From Orychophragmus violaceus (lineage: Eukaryota; Streptophyta; Magnoliopsida; Brassicales; Brassicaceae): a DNA stretch of 64,000 nucleotides. This document shows, in pieces, positions 1 to 11,774 of this stretch; the first letter of the stretch is position 1, and the number at the start of each line of letters is the position of its first letter. The position numbers and the translations under genes are program-made. The stretch is from NCBI GenBank assembly GCA_030180135.1, contig CM058236.1, positions 62,523,728-62,587,727 on the forward strand, given 5' to 3'. The notes under the pieces were generated by a model. The model was not told where the DNA came from. It searched no databases and worked only from the letters and a program-made list of their open reading frames with translations.

Positions 1-578
1 CCAGTTTCAACTGATTTAACCATATCGGTTCATGCTAATTGAGATAATCAGTTCAATCCAATTGAACTAATTCATCCAATTTAAACCGATTTATTCGGAC
101 TTAACCAAGCATGATAATCGGTCCAATCCAATTGAACCAATTAACCATTCGCTCGGTCTGTGTCGACCGACACTCAACCTGTGTCGATCGACGCAGTAGG
201 CCCTTTTAGGTTTTCTCCGAGAAAACCCTAGCCGCCGAATATTGTTCTGTGTCGACCGACATTCAAATTGTGTCGATCGACACTCGACCGAGTCTGCATT
301 GTGTCGACCGACACACCCAGTGTGTCGATCGACACAGAAGGCTTTCGGTTTTTCTTCGCAAAAAACCCTAGCCGCCGACTCTGTCGAATTCGCGATTCTG
401 TGTCGACCGACACACCCAGTGTGTCGATCGACACCATGCGAAAACAGCAGTTCATCGTTTCAATTCACAGACAAAACCGAGTTTCTCTTAATCAAAACAT
501 GAAATACTAAGCATAGATATATTCAAACACATCAGTTTTTCGAATTACATGCTTAAGATTCAATGGTTAAACCCTAAG
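1..578 (-). other. Leader (5' untranslated region) of copia element A
   Basis: This is the internal leader of a minus-strand copia element whose LTR and primer binding site lie at 579-1323; gag would be left of the window. It has AATTGAACC-rich stretches (about 1-150) followed by paired palindromes GTGTCGACCGACAC and GTGTCGATCGACAC, and two copies of a segment ending in AACCCTAGCCGCCGA (about 215-240 and 355-380). The same kind of sequence follows gag of element K at 63540-64000, which supports the assignment. Short open frames here only translate the repeats (VSIDT/VDRHS-type strings), so I do not call them genes. Confidence 0.75.
160..434. repeat. Four paired CGATCG/CGACCG palindromes
   Basis: Paired sites occur at 160-194, 249-283, 301-335 and 400-434. 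Each pair is GTGTCGACCGACAC, then 6-8 bases, then the perfect 14-bp palindrome GTGTCGATCGACAC, with occasional substitutions. The first member has one central mismatch. Similar pairs recur in LTRs (978-1060, 4800-4880, 28870-28905), in inserted segments (31148-31185, 32062-32098) and in the leader of K (63570-63930). Their role is unknown. Confidence 0.85.
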
Positions 579-590
579 GCTCTGATACCA
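579..590 (-). promoter_or_regulatory. Primer binding site of element A
   Basis: Read on the minus strand this is TGGTATCAGAGC, complementary to the 3' end of plant initiator methionine tRNA, the usual minus-strand DNA primer of copia elements. It lies one base inside the LTR boundary at 592. Confidence 0.9.
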
Positions 591-591
591 C

Positions 592-1323
592 TGTAGGAAC
601 TTTGAGCCAATTCTACCGTATTCAGAATTCTCGCGAGTTCCCGATAGCCTAGGATCTAGGGTCTAGTTAATTGAATCATGGATCTCACCTCGTGATTACC
701 TGGTGTTTGGCAGCGGAAGATTGATCAGGTAGCACGAGATCTATTGCGCCTCAGATGCTGCGCCTCTATCGTAGTCCACACGCACACAAGCTGGAATCCG
801 CCGGGATGCTAGTACCGGGATTCGGATCTCCTGGGAACTGAGTTTCTAGAGGAAGAGCTTCTGTTTTCTATCAAGAAAACTTTCTGGGGCGGCCCTTATT
901 CTCTAGGTCGAAAATAATAAGATCACTTATATATCGACTCTCTCATAAACCGAAACATCAGTTTCGGTTTCGCCACTGTGTTGACCGACACATACATTGG
1001 TGTCGATCGACACAAGTCTTGTATCGACCAACACACCTAATGGTGTCGATCGATACACCTCTTTGAAACTCAATTCGATGCGTATCTAATACACATCGAT
1101 CAGACCATATGCCAATGATCTATCCCATGCAGAGTATATCCAACTTGCTTAGGTGTGTGACCCTGTAGGTTCACACGATACTGGAAATGAGTTACAACTC
1201 ATTTGTCATAAGCGGTTTCTAGCAAAACGTTATGACTACCCAGTACCACATGAATTGTCCGATCTCGACAATACAACTATCTCTAGAGTTCGTACAATGT
1301 GATTTCAGGACATAATCCCAACA
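592..1323 (-). mobile_element. LTR of copia element A (5' LTR)
   Basis: The 732-bp repeat starts TGTAGGAAC and ends CCCAACA on the plus strand, so it has the TG...CA ends of an LTR. Its complement matches the LTR at 4533-5267 over its whole length, including both ends. The primer binding site beside 592 makes it the 5' LTR of a minus-strand element that runs out of the window to the left. It contains two palindrome pairs (about 978-1060). It adjoins the protease region of element B at 1324, so A may have inserted into B. Confidence 0.88.
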
Positions 1324-1334
1324 ATATGGTACTT

Positions 1335-3640
1335 CTTCTTCAGGTATTGTGTTATTGTTTCAAGTTCTACGTTAGTATTGGATACTAGTTGTGGTACTGA
1401 TATTTTTGAAATATGCAGGACACAAGCGACAGTAGAACGTTGAAGAGATGACAAGTGGAACTGCGTGTCTGGTATGAAGCAATGGTTGCTACATGAGCCG
1501 TAGAGATTCTCCACTTGTAGGAGCCTTTCATATTTGGTTTTAGAAATTAAGTAATTGCTACTATGTATCTGCCTTGTGCAGAGATGTCTTTCATATTCTT
1601 GTAAGAATTTGGATGTTTTTCATTTTGATAAAAGACAAGTTTTGTTCTTTAAATCTAAATGAAATATTCTATGGTAGCACCCCGTTTAGAATGAGTTTTA
1701 TATCTTAATCCAATGTACAATTGTACATATAACATAAATACCAAACGGTTTAAGTCTGATGACTTGAACTTGATTTTTCCTTAGCACAGTCGTTTTGACC
1801 ACATAGAGTGAAGCGGATTCAGAAGTTCCATAGTTTTGGGCTCATTTGATTATTAATCATATGAGGTATGAATTCTGCTCACTGGGCCAAATGACTAAGG
1901 CCTTTTTAGCAGAGCTAAAAGAAAACGGGCCAGAGGCTTGTTGGGCCTTACACATACTGATGTATGCGGCCCGATGAGCATTAGTGCCGGAGGAAATCTT
2001 CTGTACTTCATTACATTTATTGATGACTTCAGTAAGTATATATATGAATGAAGTATAGATTCGATTTGACAGAAGTATTAAGATCCTCGATTAGATCGCG
2101 GAGGAAAATACTTGAGTCAAGAATTGGGTGATCATCTGACAGAATGAATCGGATCTTATTAGATATGCTCCGATTAATGATGAGTCACAGGAATCTTCCA
2201 TAATCATTTAAGAATACGTTCTAAAATGTCTGTCTTTGCGCAGAAAAGGGTTTCAATCAGAATCAATTGAAAGACACCACATTGGATGTGGATTGGAAGT
2301 TTTTCAAGTAAGTTGTTTCTGATGATTTGGGGATGATAGCTAATAAGCTTGAACCCAAATCTGATAAGTGCTACCTCGCTGGTTGTCCCAAGGAAACCGA
2401 GGCTTACTACTTTCATAACCAATCCGAGAACAAAGATTTGTTGTTCGGAACTGTGTCTTTGAGAAAGATCGTACTTTCAAAAGGAACAGTGGGAGTAAAA
2501 GTACACATCGAAGAAATTCGATAAACACAGGAGGCTGCTCAACCTGTTGAGGGAGAGCAGCGGTGAGATCTACAAAGTGCTGTAGGATCTACACCTGTGG
2601 AGCCTGAAATTCGCAGATCCGAAAGGATCCGTCACTAACTCGAGAGTGATTTCTCGTAGCCGATTGTCGTGATCTGTTGATCATTGAAAAGTGACGAGCA
2701 TGCGAAATTAAAGAAGCGATGGTGAGCTCCAACTCCGAAAATTGGCTGGGTATGCATGTTGGCTTCGCCGATCTATTTATAGATTGAAGCAAACATCTTG
2801 GAGTTGGAATCAACGTTCTGTAAATACAGTCAAAAGTTTTGATTTGATCAGAAAAGGAAATGAAACCATGTGTTTTCAAGAGGACTAGTGGGAGCGTAGC
2901 TGCATTTCTCACACTGTATGTAGAAAACATACTTAATCTCATAAACGACGTTCCGACGCTAAAGTCTTGTCAAGATTTGGGTCGGAAGTCAAATTGAACG
3001 TTGGACATGGGAGAAGGCCGTAAAAGTTCTTGGAATAAGGATCCATTGGAATGGATCAGAAAGGCTAATTGGATCGTGTCAAAATCCTTATGTTGATAAG
3101 GTATTGGACAGTTCAAATGTGCTTGATTCCAAGAATGGCTTCACACCAAAGGTCTTATGGCAATAATCTAAGCAAGATGAAGTGTCCTGGACACTGACTG
3201 AGCTAGTAACAATATTAGCAAGAAGAAGTGTTTTTGAACACTGGCTGAACTAGTATTAATGAGTGTGATTGCTTATGCTGCTGCAATAGAATCCATCATA
3301 AATGCCATATTTTGCGCTCGTCTAGAAGCAGCTCACGCATAGAGCATGACGAGAAAATACCAATATGTTCCGGTAATAGTCACTGAACAGTTACCAGAAA
3401 TATCCCAAGTGTTTAAGGAACTCTAAGGATAGTTTCGTGGTGAACTGAGGAAGTGACGAACCAGTTGGAAGTAGTTAGATGGACAAAGACGAATCCCGGT
3501 TCCCACCTGGTTATGTCTCTTTGTCTGAATTGCGGTGCTGTCTGTTGGAAAGGCTCCAAGCAGTGGACCGTAGAATGGTGCTTTTATCTGAATGGCGGTG
3601 TGGTTTGTTGAAATTGTTTCAAGCAAAACACCACAGAGTC
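1335..3640 (+). pseudogene. Copia pol remnant (protease, integrase, RT, RNase H)
   Basis: Recognisable pieces in order: integrase start with LLGLTHTDVCGP-like residues near 1935-1980 and an FIDDFSKY-like segment near 2015-2045; an RSDRGGKYLSQE-like second-Asp region near 2075-2125; the integrase C-terminal LEPKSDKCYLAGCPKET segment at 2346-2402; an RRSERIRH-like linker near 2608-2635; an RT palm remnant with LYVENIL near 2910-2945 where active elements have YVDD; and an RNase H remnant with an LNGGAV-like segment duplicated near 3510-3605. The frame changes repeatedly and stops are frequent. Large parts of RT and RNase H are missing compared with the intact frame at 41875-45852. Confidence 0.82.
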
Positions 3641-4532
3641 TCCCACAACCTAAGCACGAGATTTATTCTCTTGCAGTAGGTATTAGATATCTGAAAAGAT
3701 GATCTTGATTCTAGTGGGAGTTATTTAGTTATGTTATGATCTTTACATAGACATGCTATGGAAAAGTTTGTGTAAGTTAAAACTGACATCGGTATTATTT
3801 AATTATTGGATAATTAAGTAATGGTCCCAAAGTATTTTATGGTCATCATATAGGTCATCAAGTTGAGGACTTGATCATGAAACCCTATAAGTAAAAGATG
3901 ACATAAATTACGATTGTCCCTAGTCGAGGTTGTTGAGGTGGGACACCAATAACCGCGCGAGACTAGCGTGTGAGGTGACTGTTGGACTGAGTTTCATGGA
4001 GTCAATGATATGATTATCACAGTCAATCACATAGATATATGTTGGTGAACATATGATCGGACATGACCCGCTAATGAGAACTCCACATGATAGTTATATC
4101 AGTGTCATGGGAGGTTCTCATTATGACTATAGAGTATAGTCCTTAGACATGAGTTCATCATGCTTTCTAGCATATGAATTGGTGCGTTTTGACCTTGTCA
4201 AACGTCGTTCCGTAACTGGCGGCTATAACGGCATTGCTTATGCGTATCATGAAGTATGTGTAGAAACAGGGATGGAACAAGATGGGATTTGTCCCTCCTG
4301 TATAACGGGAGATAAATATCTCAGGGCCCATCGAAGATTTGATACTGAAAAAATGCATGGCCGTGCTCAAACGAGGTGATTTTCAGTCGTTTGTTATATC
4401 AGTACAGATCAGGATTTCGATGAACATGATATTGGCTATAATAAGGATGACACAGTCTCTTGCCTTATGCCATATCGAGATATAGAGACGAAGGGATTAT
4501 AGGAATAGGTGATTCCAGTACAAGTGGGAGAT

Positions 4533-5267
4533 TGTTGAGATTATGTCCTGAAATCACATTGTACTTACTCTAGAGATAGTTGTATTGTCGAGATCGGACA
4601 ATTCATGTGATACTAGGTAGTCATAATGTTTTGCTAGAAACCGCTTATGACAAATGAGTTGTAACTCATTTCCGGTATCGTGTGAACCTATAGGGTCACA
4701 CACCTAAGCAAGTTGGATACACTTGGTATGGGATTGATCATTGGCATATGATCCGATCAATGTGTATTGGATACACATTGATATCGTGTTTTAAGATATG
4801 TGTCGATCGATGCCCTTGGTGCATCGATCGATACAAGATGTGTGTTGATCGACACCAATAGGTGTGTCGGTCGACACGAGGGCGAAACCGAAACTGATGT
4901 TTCGGTTTACCTCGAGGTCAATATATAAACGAGTTTTATATTTTGACCAAGGTAAGCGTGCCGTCGCAGACAGTTTTTCTTGACGGAAAAACTGATCCTC
5001 TTTCTCGAATAAAACACAGAAATCCCAAGAGATCCGATTCCCGGCGCTAGCATCCCGGCGGATTCCAACTTGTGTGCGTGTGGACTACGATAGAGGCGAG
5101 GCATCTGAATCGCTCCTGATCTCGTCTTACCTGATTCATCTTCCGCTGCCAATCTCCAGGTAATCACGAGGTCAGATCTATGATTCAATTAACTAGACCC
5201 TAGATCCTAGGCTTCGGGAACATGACATCAATTCTGAATCTGGTAGAATTGGCTCCAAGTTGCTTCA
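4533..5267 (+). mobile_element. 3' LTR of element B
   Basis: It begins TGTTGAGATTATG right after the polypurine tract AAGTGGGAGA and ends near TTGCTTCA, aligning end to end with the complement of 592-1323. It contains diverged palindromes at 4800-4880. The last bases are altered relative to the LTR of A, so the exact end is uncertain by a few bases. Together with 592-1323 it forms an inverted LTR pair about 3.2 kb apart. Confidence 0.85.
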
Positions 5268-7831
5268 CCTTCTACCTCCATTCTCTTCTTCTCCTCTTGT
5301 TCTAGCTAATTACGGAGAGAATCAATCGCCTCATAAATCTAATTTGTTTGTGACCTGAAATTCAAGTAAGATTCTTTCTCTTTTTAGCTTTTTTCTTCAC
5401 CGGTGGAATCTCCCTTCTCTTCTCTCAGTACTGATTACAGTTCGGCTCCTTCATGTTCCTTGTTTTGTTTTCGTTTAACCTTCAGATTGACGAAACCCTA
5501 GTCCCTAACTTCGGAATCTCGGATTTGGTTTCAATTTTTCTGGATTTGTTCTCAGATCTCTCTCCCTCGTCGATGTATCTTCCACTCTCTGCATCTTTTT
5601 GGCTGTCTTGCCACCGCCGCGGTCGGCCAGATCTGTGTTGGGCTCACTCACATCGATGTTCTCCCCTCCACCGACTGAAAATCAAATCTGTGGACATGTT
5701 AAATCCATTTTTGTGGATAAGTTTTTTGTATATCCATCCTCGTGGACATGTGAAAATGGACACATGTTTTTGATAAGCATATATCTTAACTTTAAGAGCT
5801 CCACAGAGAATTGTGCTGCATATAGTAGTTGTTTTTCATTATCCATCTCGTGAACAAGTATTTTATGGACATGATATCATATTCATATTTGTTAATTCAG
5901 TCTTGTTGACAAGTTGTAACTGACATACTCTATCTGTGCATGTATCTTTGAATGGACATGGGATATTATTATATGTTTTATGGACAGCATTTGATGGACA
6001 TTATACATAGGACACATTACATACTCGAGTTAAATTTTGTTAGTTTTATTCTTAGTGGTGTATGGACAGTAGTTGGTGGACATCTATGGTGGATAAACAA
6101 CATATGACGGTGGTATTTGAGAATTTGAGAATTTATGGTGGATAAACAACATATGAGGAGAGTCTCAATTTTGTCATGATTGTGCATCCACGAACCTATG
6201 TGCAAATAGTAAATGTGTAGTATATATCCATATAATGTTGTCCACGATGGACGGCTAATCCAGTAAATAAAAAAAACGAATTTTGAGTTTGTGGAACGTG
6301 TACACATGAAACATGTCGACAAAAAGTAGAACTGATGTCGACGATGAAGTAAGTATAATGTGGATATTAGTCGTCGGAAAAAGGCGGTCATGGACAACAA
6401 TATGTGGTATTGGTAAGCATATTGTGTGGACATATTTGAATATTCACAATATTCCACTTTAAATCATATAGTGTAGACAATTGAAAGTGGTATTGTGGAT
6501 ATTAATTTGAATATTCCACCATACTTACCGGTTATATCGTCCATGCAGAGCACTCTAAATGAACATGTGGACTTACTAACCTTCATCCATCACAAGAATT
6601 TTTCAAATCAATGCACCATGTTTCATATCAATGTATAAGTATAATGGACAATGTAAAGTGGACATCTATTCCATTTAGTTCCATATGATGATTACGTCAT
6701 ATTAGACTATGTAAATTAGACATCTAGTTTCATATGTTGATTCCATGGACACATTTTGAGAAACTTCATAAGTTATTAGAACTTTGCAGTACCAAGTTCT
6801 CGTAGTAGTACATAAGTTCCCATGGACATTGTAAGATGTACATATATTTACATATGGTTTTACCCTTTCGTTTACATTTGTGTGGACATGTTTTAATGGA
6901 CACCCATTTATTTTTCTATACGCATTTTGTGTACACGACTTTTTACAAACATCATTGTTGTTATACATTTCATGGACATTATAAATTGGACATATAATTT
7001 CCATCTGATCCTTTTCAATTATGTATGTGTTGACATGTTTCAGTGGATACCAATTACTATCCATAAAGACAAAACACATCCACCAAATTTTGTCCACATT
7101 TTATCAAACTAAGATATCGTGAGAAAATTACTCAAAATGTTGTCCACAACTGCGTCTACAAAAACAATCCACATAAATTAAGAAGAAACAAAGAACGATG
7201 TCTATTAAAATGTTGTCCATCAAAACAATGTCCACCAAAACGCGAACTTTGATATAAACCCTAATTGGTGCACACAAAGAGAATCAATAGAACAACTTCA
7301 ATGAAAAAACGAATCAAACCCTACAAGAAAACCGAATCAGACCTTGAGTCAAATCGAAAAGTATCAAACTTTAAGATCTAAGAACAAAAACATTAGGGTT
7401 AAGGTCGATATTTCGAGATCTGAAGGAGCCGAGCGCAGATCTAGCGACGAGGGAGAGATGCAGAGAGACAGTGGTGAGCGTGACGAAGAAATGCAAAGAG
7501 ACAATGGTGAGCGCGATTCTGTGGCGAGCGAGATGCGGTGGGGACGAGATGGATGGATTAAGGTTGAAGGAGAGGAAGACAGAGATAGAGGAGAGAGGAG
7601 TAGAAGAAGAAGAGTTGCGGATTAAGGATGAAGGCGATGAAGAATGAACAGATCTACAACAAAGATAAGAGAAGATGAAAAGGGTGACAGGAGAAGAGAA
7701 GTTTGATTTAGGTTTAGAAATTGAGATTTTATTCCTCCTAACCAAACTACTAACCAAACTACTAACCAAACCAGTTTATACCCTAACCAAACTATAACAA
7801 ATTTAAAAGGGCAACTTGGCAATTTATAAAA
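5268..7831. other. Non-coding TGGACA-rich region, unidentified
   Basis: No convincing coding sequence is present. TGGACA and GTGGACAT occur at high density on the plus strand from about 5690 to 7000 and the complement TGTCCA from about 7080 to 7240, giving a loose mirrored composition. A 22-base block (positions 6088-6110 and 6134-6156) is directly repeated. Gene-like flanks (CT-rich at 5268-5480, GA-rich at 7400-7700) resemble the ends of a non-autonomous DNA transposon, but I found no clear terminal inverted repeat. Open frames such as 5453-5773, 6017-6457 and 7344-7625 have low-complexity composition and no recognisable domain. Confidence 0.5.
7741..7796. repeat. Short tandem repeat, CTAACCAAACTA type
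   Basis: A 12-base unit near TAACCAAACTAC is repeated three to four times with small changes, ending in CCCTAACCAAACTATAAC. The meaning is unknown; it lies between the TGGACA-rich block and a copia remnant. Confidence 0.7.
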
Positions 7832-9235
7832 TTGCACAATGCCAAAAGCCCTTCCAAACGAGAAGGTGACTTATTATGTTACTTTTTGAAGACAATGTGT
7901 CTTATCATGTTAATGACTCTTGCAAAGTTGTCTTTCCTAAATCTTCTACTATCTATGAGTATTGTTTTGATCTGGTACATTCAGATGTGTGGACCCCTCT
8001 TTTCATGTCTAGGGATATAAACAAGTACTTTGTGATCTTTATAAATGAAAAATCAAAGTATACTTGGGTCACATTACTACCATCAAAGGATAATGTGTTT
8101 GAGGCATTCATAAACTTTCAAACTTATGTTACTAAACAATACAATAACAATATAAAAGTGTTTATGTCCGACAATGGAGGAGAATAAACAAGTACTAGAT
8201 TCAAAGAGCACATAGATAAGCATGACATATTACACCAAACAAGTTTCCTTCACAAATCGTAATAAAATAGAGTGGCGTAGATGAAGCATAGGCACCTTAT
8301 GAAAAGCTTCTAGATCAATTATGTTCCCCACTAATGTGCCAAAGAGTTTTTTGGGGAGATGCGGTTCTAGCTTTATGTTATCTTATCAACCTAATTCCAA
8401 CAAAAGTCATAAAGGACATATCACCATTTGAGGTACTTAACAACTCTAAGACATCTATTGAACACTTACATGTATTTGGTTGTGTGTGATTTTTTTTATG
8501 TACCAGGTGAATAAAAAAACAAATTAGAGGCCACGAGCACCAAATGCATCATCCTTGGATATTCAACCACTCAAAGGGTTACAAGTTCTTTGATCCGATA
8601 AAAAATCGACTCCTTGTGTCTAGAGATGTTAAGTTCATTGAAGGACAAGACTATTATGATAATAAGGATTGAGAAGGTCTAAAAGATTTCTCATGGTCAC
8701 CATCGGATATAGCTACAAGTTTGAGATTCTTATTTGATCATTTGGGAAATGATGAACCACCAAGGCAAGGAAATTCAAATGGGAATGAATCTAACAGTAA
8801 CTCAAATGAGGAAGAGCTAACCCCAACTGTACCACAAGATCATGAGCATGATCAAGAGCAAGGGAATTTAGGCATGGAAGAAGATGTGCCTACACCACAA
8901 GAAGAAGTGGAAGCGGTGGTATAAGAAGTGGTCCAACCACTTAGAAGAAGGCGCAAGTTTTTCTCTCCAAACAGCTGGATAATCGGATATATTACAACAA
9001 TGAAACCGTGGCTCACCCAATTCAAGCCACTTGTTCTAGTATCCTTTTTCCACCTGATCATCAAGCATTCCTTAGGAAGATTGAGAAAATAGAGTTCCCA
9101 GGACTTATGAAGATGAAAAGGTTTGGGTTGACGAAAATGGAGATGAAAGGGGAGCTATGGAAAGGAACCACACTTGAGATTTAGAAGATCTTCCAAAAGG
9201 AAAGAAGGTGGTTAGTTACAAGTGGGTATTCACCA
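7832..9235 (+). pseudogene. Integrase and RT fragment of a third copia family
   Basis: This is a decayed plus-strand copia fragment unlike families A/B/K and C-I. At 7876-8187 an open frame reads through the integrase core: LVHSDVWTPLF (first Asp), then INEKSKYTWVTLLPSKD, ending MSDNGGE (second Asp) before a stop. Later pieces in shifting frames include FWGDAVLALCYLINLIPTK (about 8348-8405), a LEATSTKCIILGYSTTQ-like integrase C-terminus (about 8525-8575), an acidic linker, and the RT start with a lPKGKKVVSYKWVFTKK-like segment (about 9190-9235). No LTRs were found. The third catalytic Glu region is lost to frameshift. Confidence 0.82.
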
Positions 9236-9239
9236 AAAA

Positions 9240-9671
9240 ATTTGGGTATTTTTGGTTCAAATTTCTTCACATTTCATATGATCTCAAAGAATTACTTATA
9301 AAGTTAGATTGTGATTTCAATCAATTCATATGATCTCAAATTTCTTTATTCTTGGTTAAAAACTAATATGGTGTCTTCCCATATTTATGACGTGGCCGGA
9401 TAGATCTTGTCTCGAGTCAATTCATGGTTGGTGTAAAGAACAGACAATAAAATATTGTACCGGCACATGACATATATTTACTGAGCCTACACAATCTACA
9501 GAATACTTTTTTGCTTTTATTTTAATTTTTCCCCAATTCATCTGACATTTGTGTTGATACTGCAGTTTTACTGTTTATATACACCGAGGTGTTTGGACAC
9601 CAAACATACAGTTCAGTTTTCTTTATCAATTTGCATAATCCAATAAAAGGAAGGTGTTCACGGCTTAAAAC
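9240..9671 (+). other. Upstream region of the RLP pseudogene
   Basis: AT-rich DNA with no coding signal. A 16-base block TTCATATGATCTCAAA occurs at about 9274 and 9328. It probably contains the old promoter of the RLP gene. Confidence 0.45.
9574..9582 (+). promoter_or_regulatory. Candidate TATA box of the RLP gene
   Basis: TTTATATAC lies about 90 bases before the first usable ATG (9672), a reasonable distance for a plant core promoter. There is no other support. Confidence 0.35.
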
Positions 9672-10537
9672 ATGATATGGGTGGTGATGTTACAATTGGG
9701 ACAGTTACATGGATACAAAAGCTGTATTCAAAAAGAAAGAAAAGCTTTGTTGGAGCTCAAGATATACATTATCTCACAGAGTATGGAAGGGAGCGGGAGC
9801 TCCGACTCTGTTCTCACTACTTGGACTAACGACACAAAGAGTGATTGCTGCCGGTGGAATGACATTAAGTGTAATTGTATTAGCGGGCGAGTTATCGGGC
9901 TTTCAGTTGGTGAGATGAACTTGAAAGAGGTTCAAAGTCTGAACTTATCCGGGGAAGGACACAACAACCAATTCAATGGCTTCTTTGATGATGTTGGAAA
10001 CCTTTTTTTTTTAATCTAGGATAACTCTAAAGTCTAAAGCAGACTAAAAATTAATTATAATTCACTTTTAGTGAAGTAATCAAGGTGGGATTAAGGAGAT
10101 ACTTTGTTAACAATAGATTTTCGGTTTGCAGGTTATAAAAGCTTAAGAAGATTAAGAAACCTGGAACTTTTTTAACTACAACATCTTTCCGTTTCTTAAT
10201 GCTGCTACATCACTTAAAACTCTATTTCTCAGGGATAACTTGTTGGATGGCCCTTTTCATGCTAAAGGTGTGTGTTTTCCATTTGTAATTACCCAGCATA
10301 ACCTACTTATCTATGGTTAGGCCTGGTCTGGTTTGGTTTTTACGTCTGTTTATTTTGTTCTTATCATTCTCTTGGACTCTCTTTCAGTACTGAAAGACTT
10401 GACATACTTGGAACTGCTTGATCTGAGTGGAAACGGTATAAACGGCTCCATGTCAGGTAATTGTCGCTCTCTTTTGTCTTCAAAGTACATAATCATTCTA
10501 TGATATTATATATTAGTGTTTCTTTTTCTTGTGGCAG

Positions 10538-10612
10538 AGTTAAGTTACCTGAAAGGGTTGAAAGCTCTCGATCTAAGTTTCAATGATTTTTCTAGCTCAA
10601 TGGAATTGCAAG
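10538..10612 (+). other. RLP LRR exon with a GC splice donor
   Basis: This 75-base exon encodes one repeat (LKALDLSFNDFSS). It follows GTGGCAG and ends AAG|GCAAGC, so its donor is GC rather than GT. GC-AG introns are a known minority class. It may be genuine or a decay mutation. Confidence 0.6.
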
Positions 10613-11425
10613 GCAAGCTTTTTTTCCTCTCCTTTTTTCCTTTATTGTGAAGGGAGATAAATACAGTTTATTAATATTCCGACGAGGATAATCTTGCACG
10701 TTACAATCTTTTGTATTTACTATGTTTCAGAACTAAAGAATTTGACTAACTTAGAAGTCTTGGGTCTTGCTCGGAATAGTATCACCGTCTCTGTACCAGT
10801 AGAAGGTGACCTTTGTTTGCATGTTTTATGTAAACAACAAAAACATTTGCTTGGTATTATTCTCACTATCTTGTTGTTTTCCGAATTATTATTATTATTA
10901 TTATTTTTTTTTTTTTTCCGAATTATCTTTTTGCAGTAGTTTGTGAAATGAAAAATCTGCGGGAGCTCGATCTAAGTGACAATCATTTTACCGGCCAACT
11001 TCCTCTTTGTTTGGGTAGCTTGAAAAATCTACGGGTTCTTGACCTCTCATCCAACCGACTAAGTGGAAGTCTACTATCTAGTTTCAGTAGCCTTGAGTCC
11101 CTCGAGTATCTATCACTGTCAGATAACAACTATGAGGCTTCTTCTCTTTGACTCCACTCGCCAACCTCACCAAGCTCAAGGTGTTCAAACTTTCATCAAG
11201 ATCGCTTATGGTGCAACTAGAGACAAAGAGTACTTGGCAGCCAAAATTTCAACTGAGTGTTGCTGTATTACAATCTTGCAGCGTAAAGAAAATTCCTTCT
11301 TTTCTCGTGTACCAGAAGAACTTGCGTCTAGTTGATCTATCTAGCAAAATATTATCTGGAGACGTTTCTACCTGGCTGTTGGAAAATAATCCAGAGCTTG
11401 AAGTCTTACAGTTACAGAATAATTC

Positions 11426-11774
11426 TGTAACGTTCCGCCCGCCCTTACCGGTGAGTCACCCATCCCTTTATCGGGTTCGTGGGCCCCACCTCTATCCGAC
11501 AGTCGGTGCGTTATTTTTCGTAGGCCCGACCGAGTAATTTACTGACTCTACAATCACCACGTGACCTTTTCCCATGTGTTTTGTCCTCACACACATGCTA
11601 CCACGAATCACTTCCCGGAAGGTCACCTATCCTGGGACTACTCCAGTCCAAACACGCTTAACTCAGGAGTTCTTTCAGGCAAGTGATCGGAAAAGGTAAG
11701 TGCACTTGGTGACATAAGTAGCCAAATCAATTCATTTAAGCCTCTCCACATATACCACAAACCGGGATGTTACA
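11426..11774 (-). mobile_element. Solo LTR in the RLP gene
   Basis: A 349-bp segment begins TGTAACGTTCCG and ends CGGGATGTTACA, with target duplication AATTC at 11421-11425 and 11775-11779. Read across the empty site, the LRR frame continues (LQNNS then FTIFQMP), which confirms the insertion. The minus strand begins TGTAACATCCCGG, a common LTR start. No internal domain is present, so this is a solo LTR or a very small non-autonomous element. The orientation is tentative. Confidence 0.85.

Larger units (their letters stand above)
1324..5267 (+). mobile_element. Decayed copia element B, 5'-truncated
   Basis: This is the 3' part of a plus-strand copia element of the same family group as A and K. 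It begins inside the gag/protease boundary (a SSG-type motif, then a remnant of the protease D-S/T-G region near 1370-1400), runs through integrase, reverse transcriptase and RNase H remnants, a 3' non-coding region (about 3640-4532), a polypurine tract (AAGTGGGAGA just before 4533) and a 3' LTR. Gag and the 5' LTR are missing; the boundary is the LTR of A. Many stops and frameshifts make it inactive. Confidence 0.85.

Noticed and set aside
160..434. CRISPR-like spaced palindromes
   Set aside because: Spacing is irregular, spacers are short and partly similar, and the context is a plant retrotransposon leader.
228..510. Small open frames of VSIDT/VDRHS peptides on both strands
   Set aside because: They only translate the palindromic repeat; no independent coding signal.
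5453..7112. Possible small proteins in the TGGACA-rich region
   Set aside because: Low-complexity, His/Tyr-rich repeat translation with no domain or splice support.
7344..7625. 93-residue charged open frame (GERDEEMQRD repeats)
   Set aside because: Low-complexity purine-rich DNA; no homology recognised and no promoter or exon structure.
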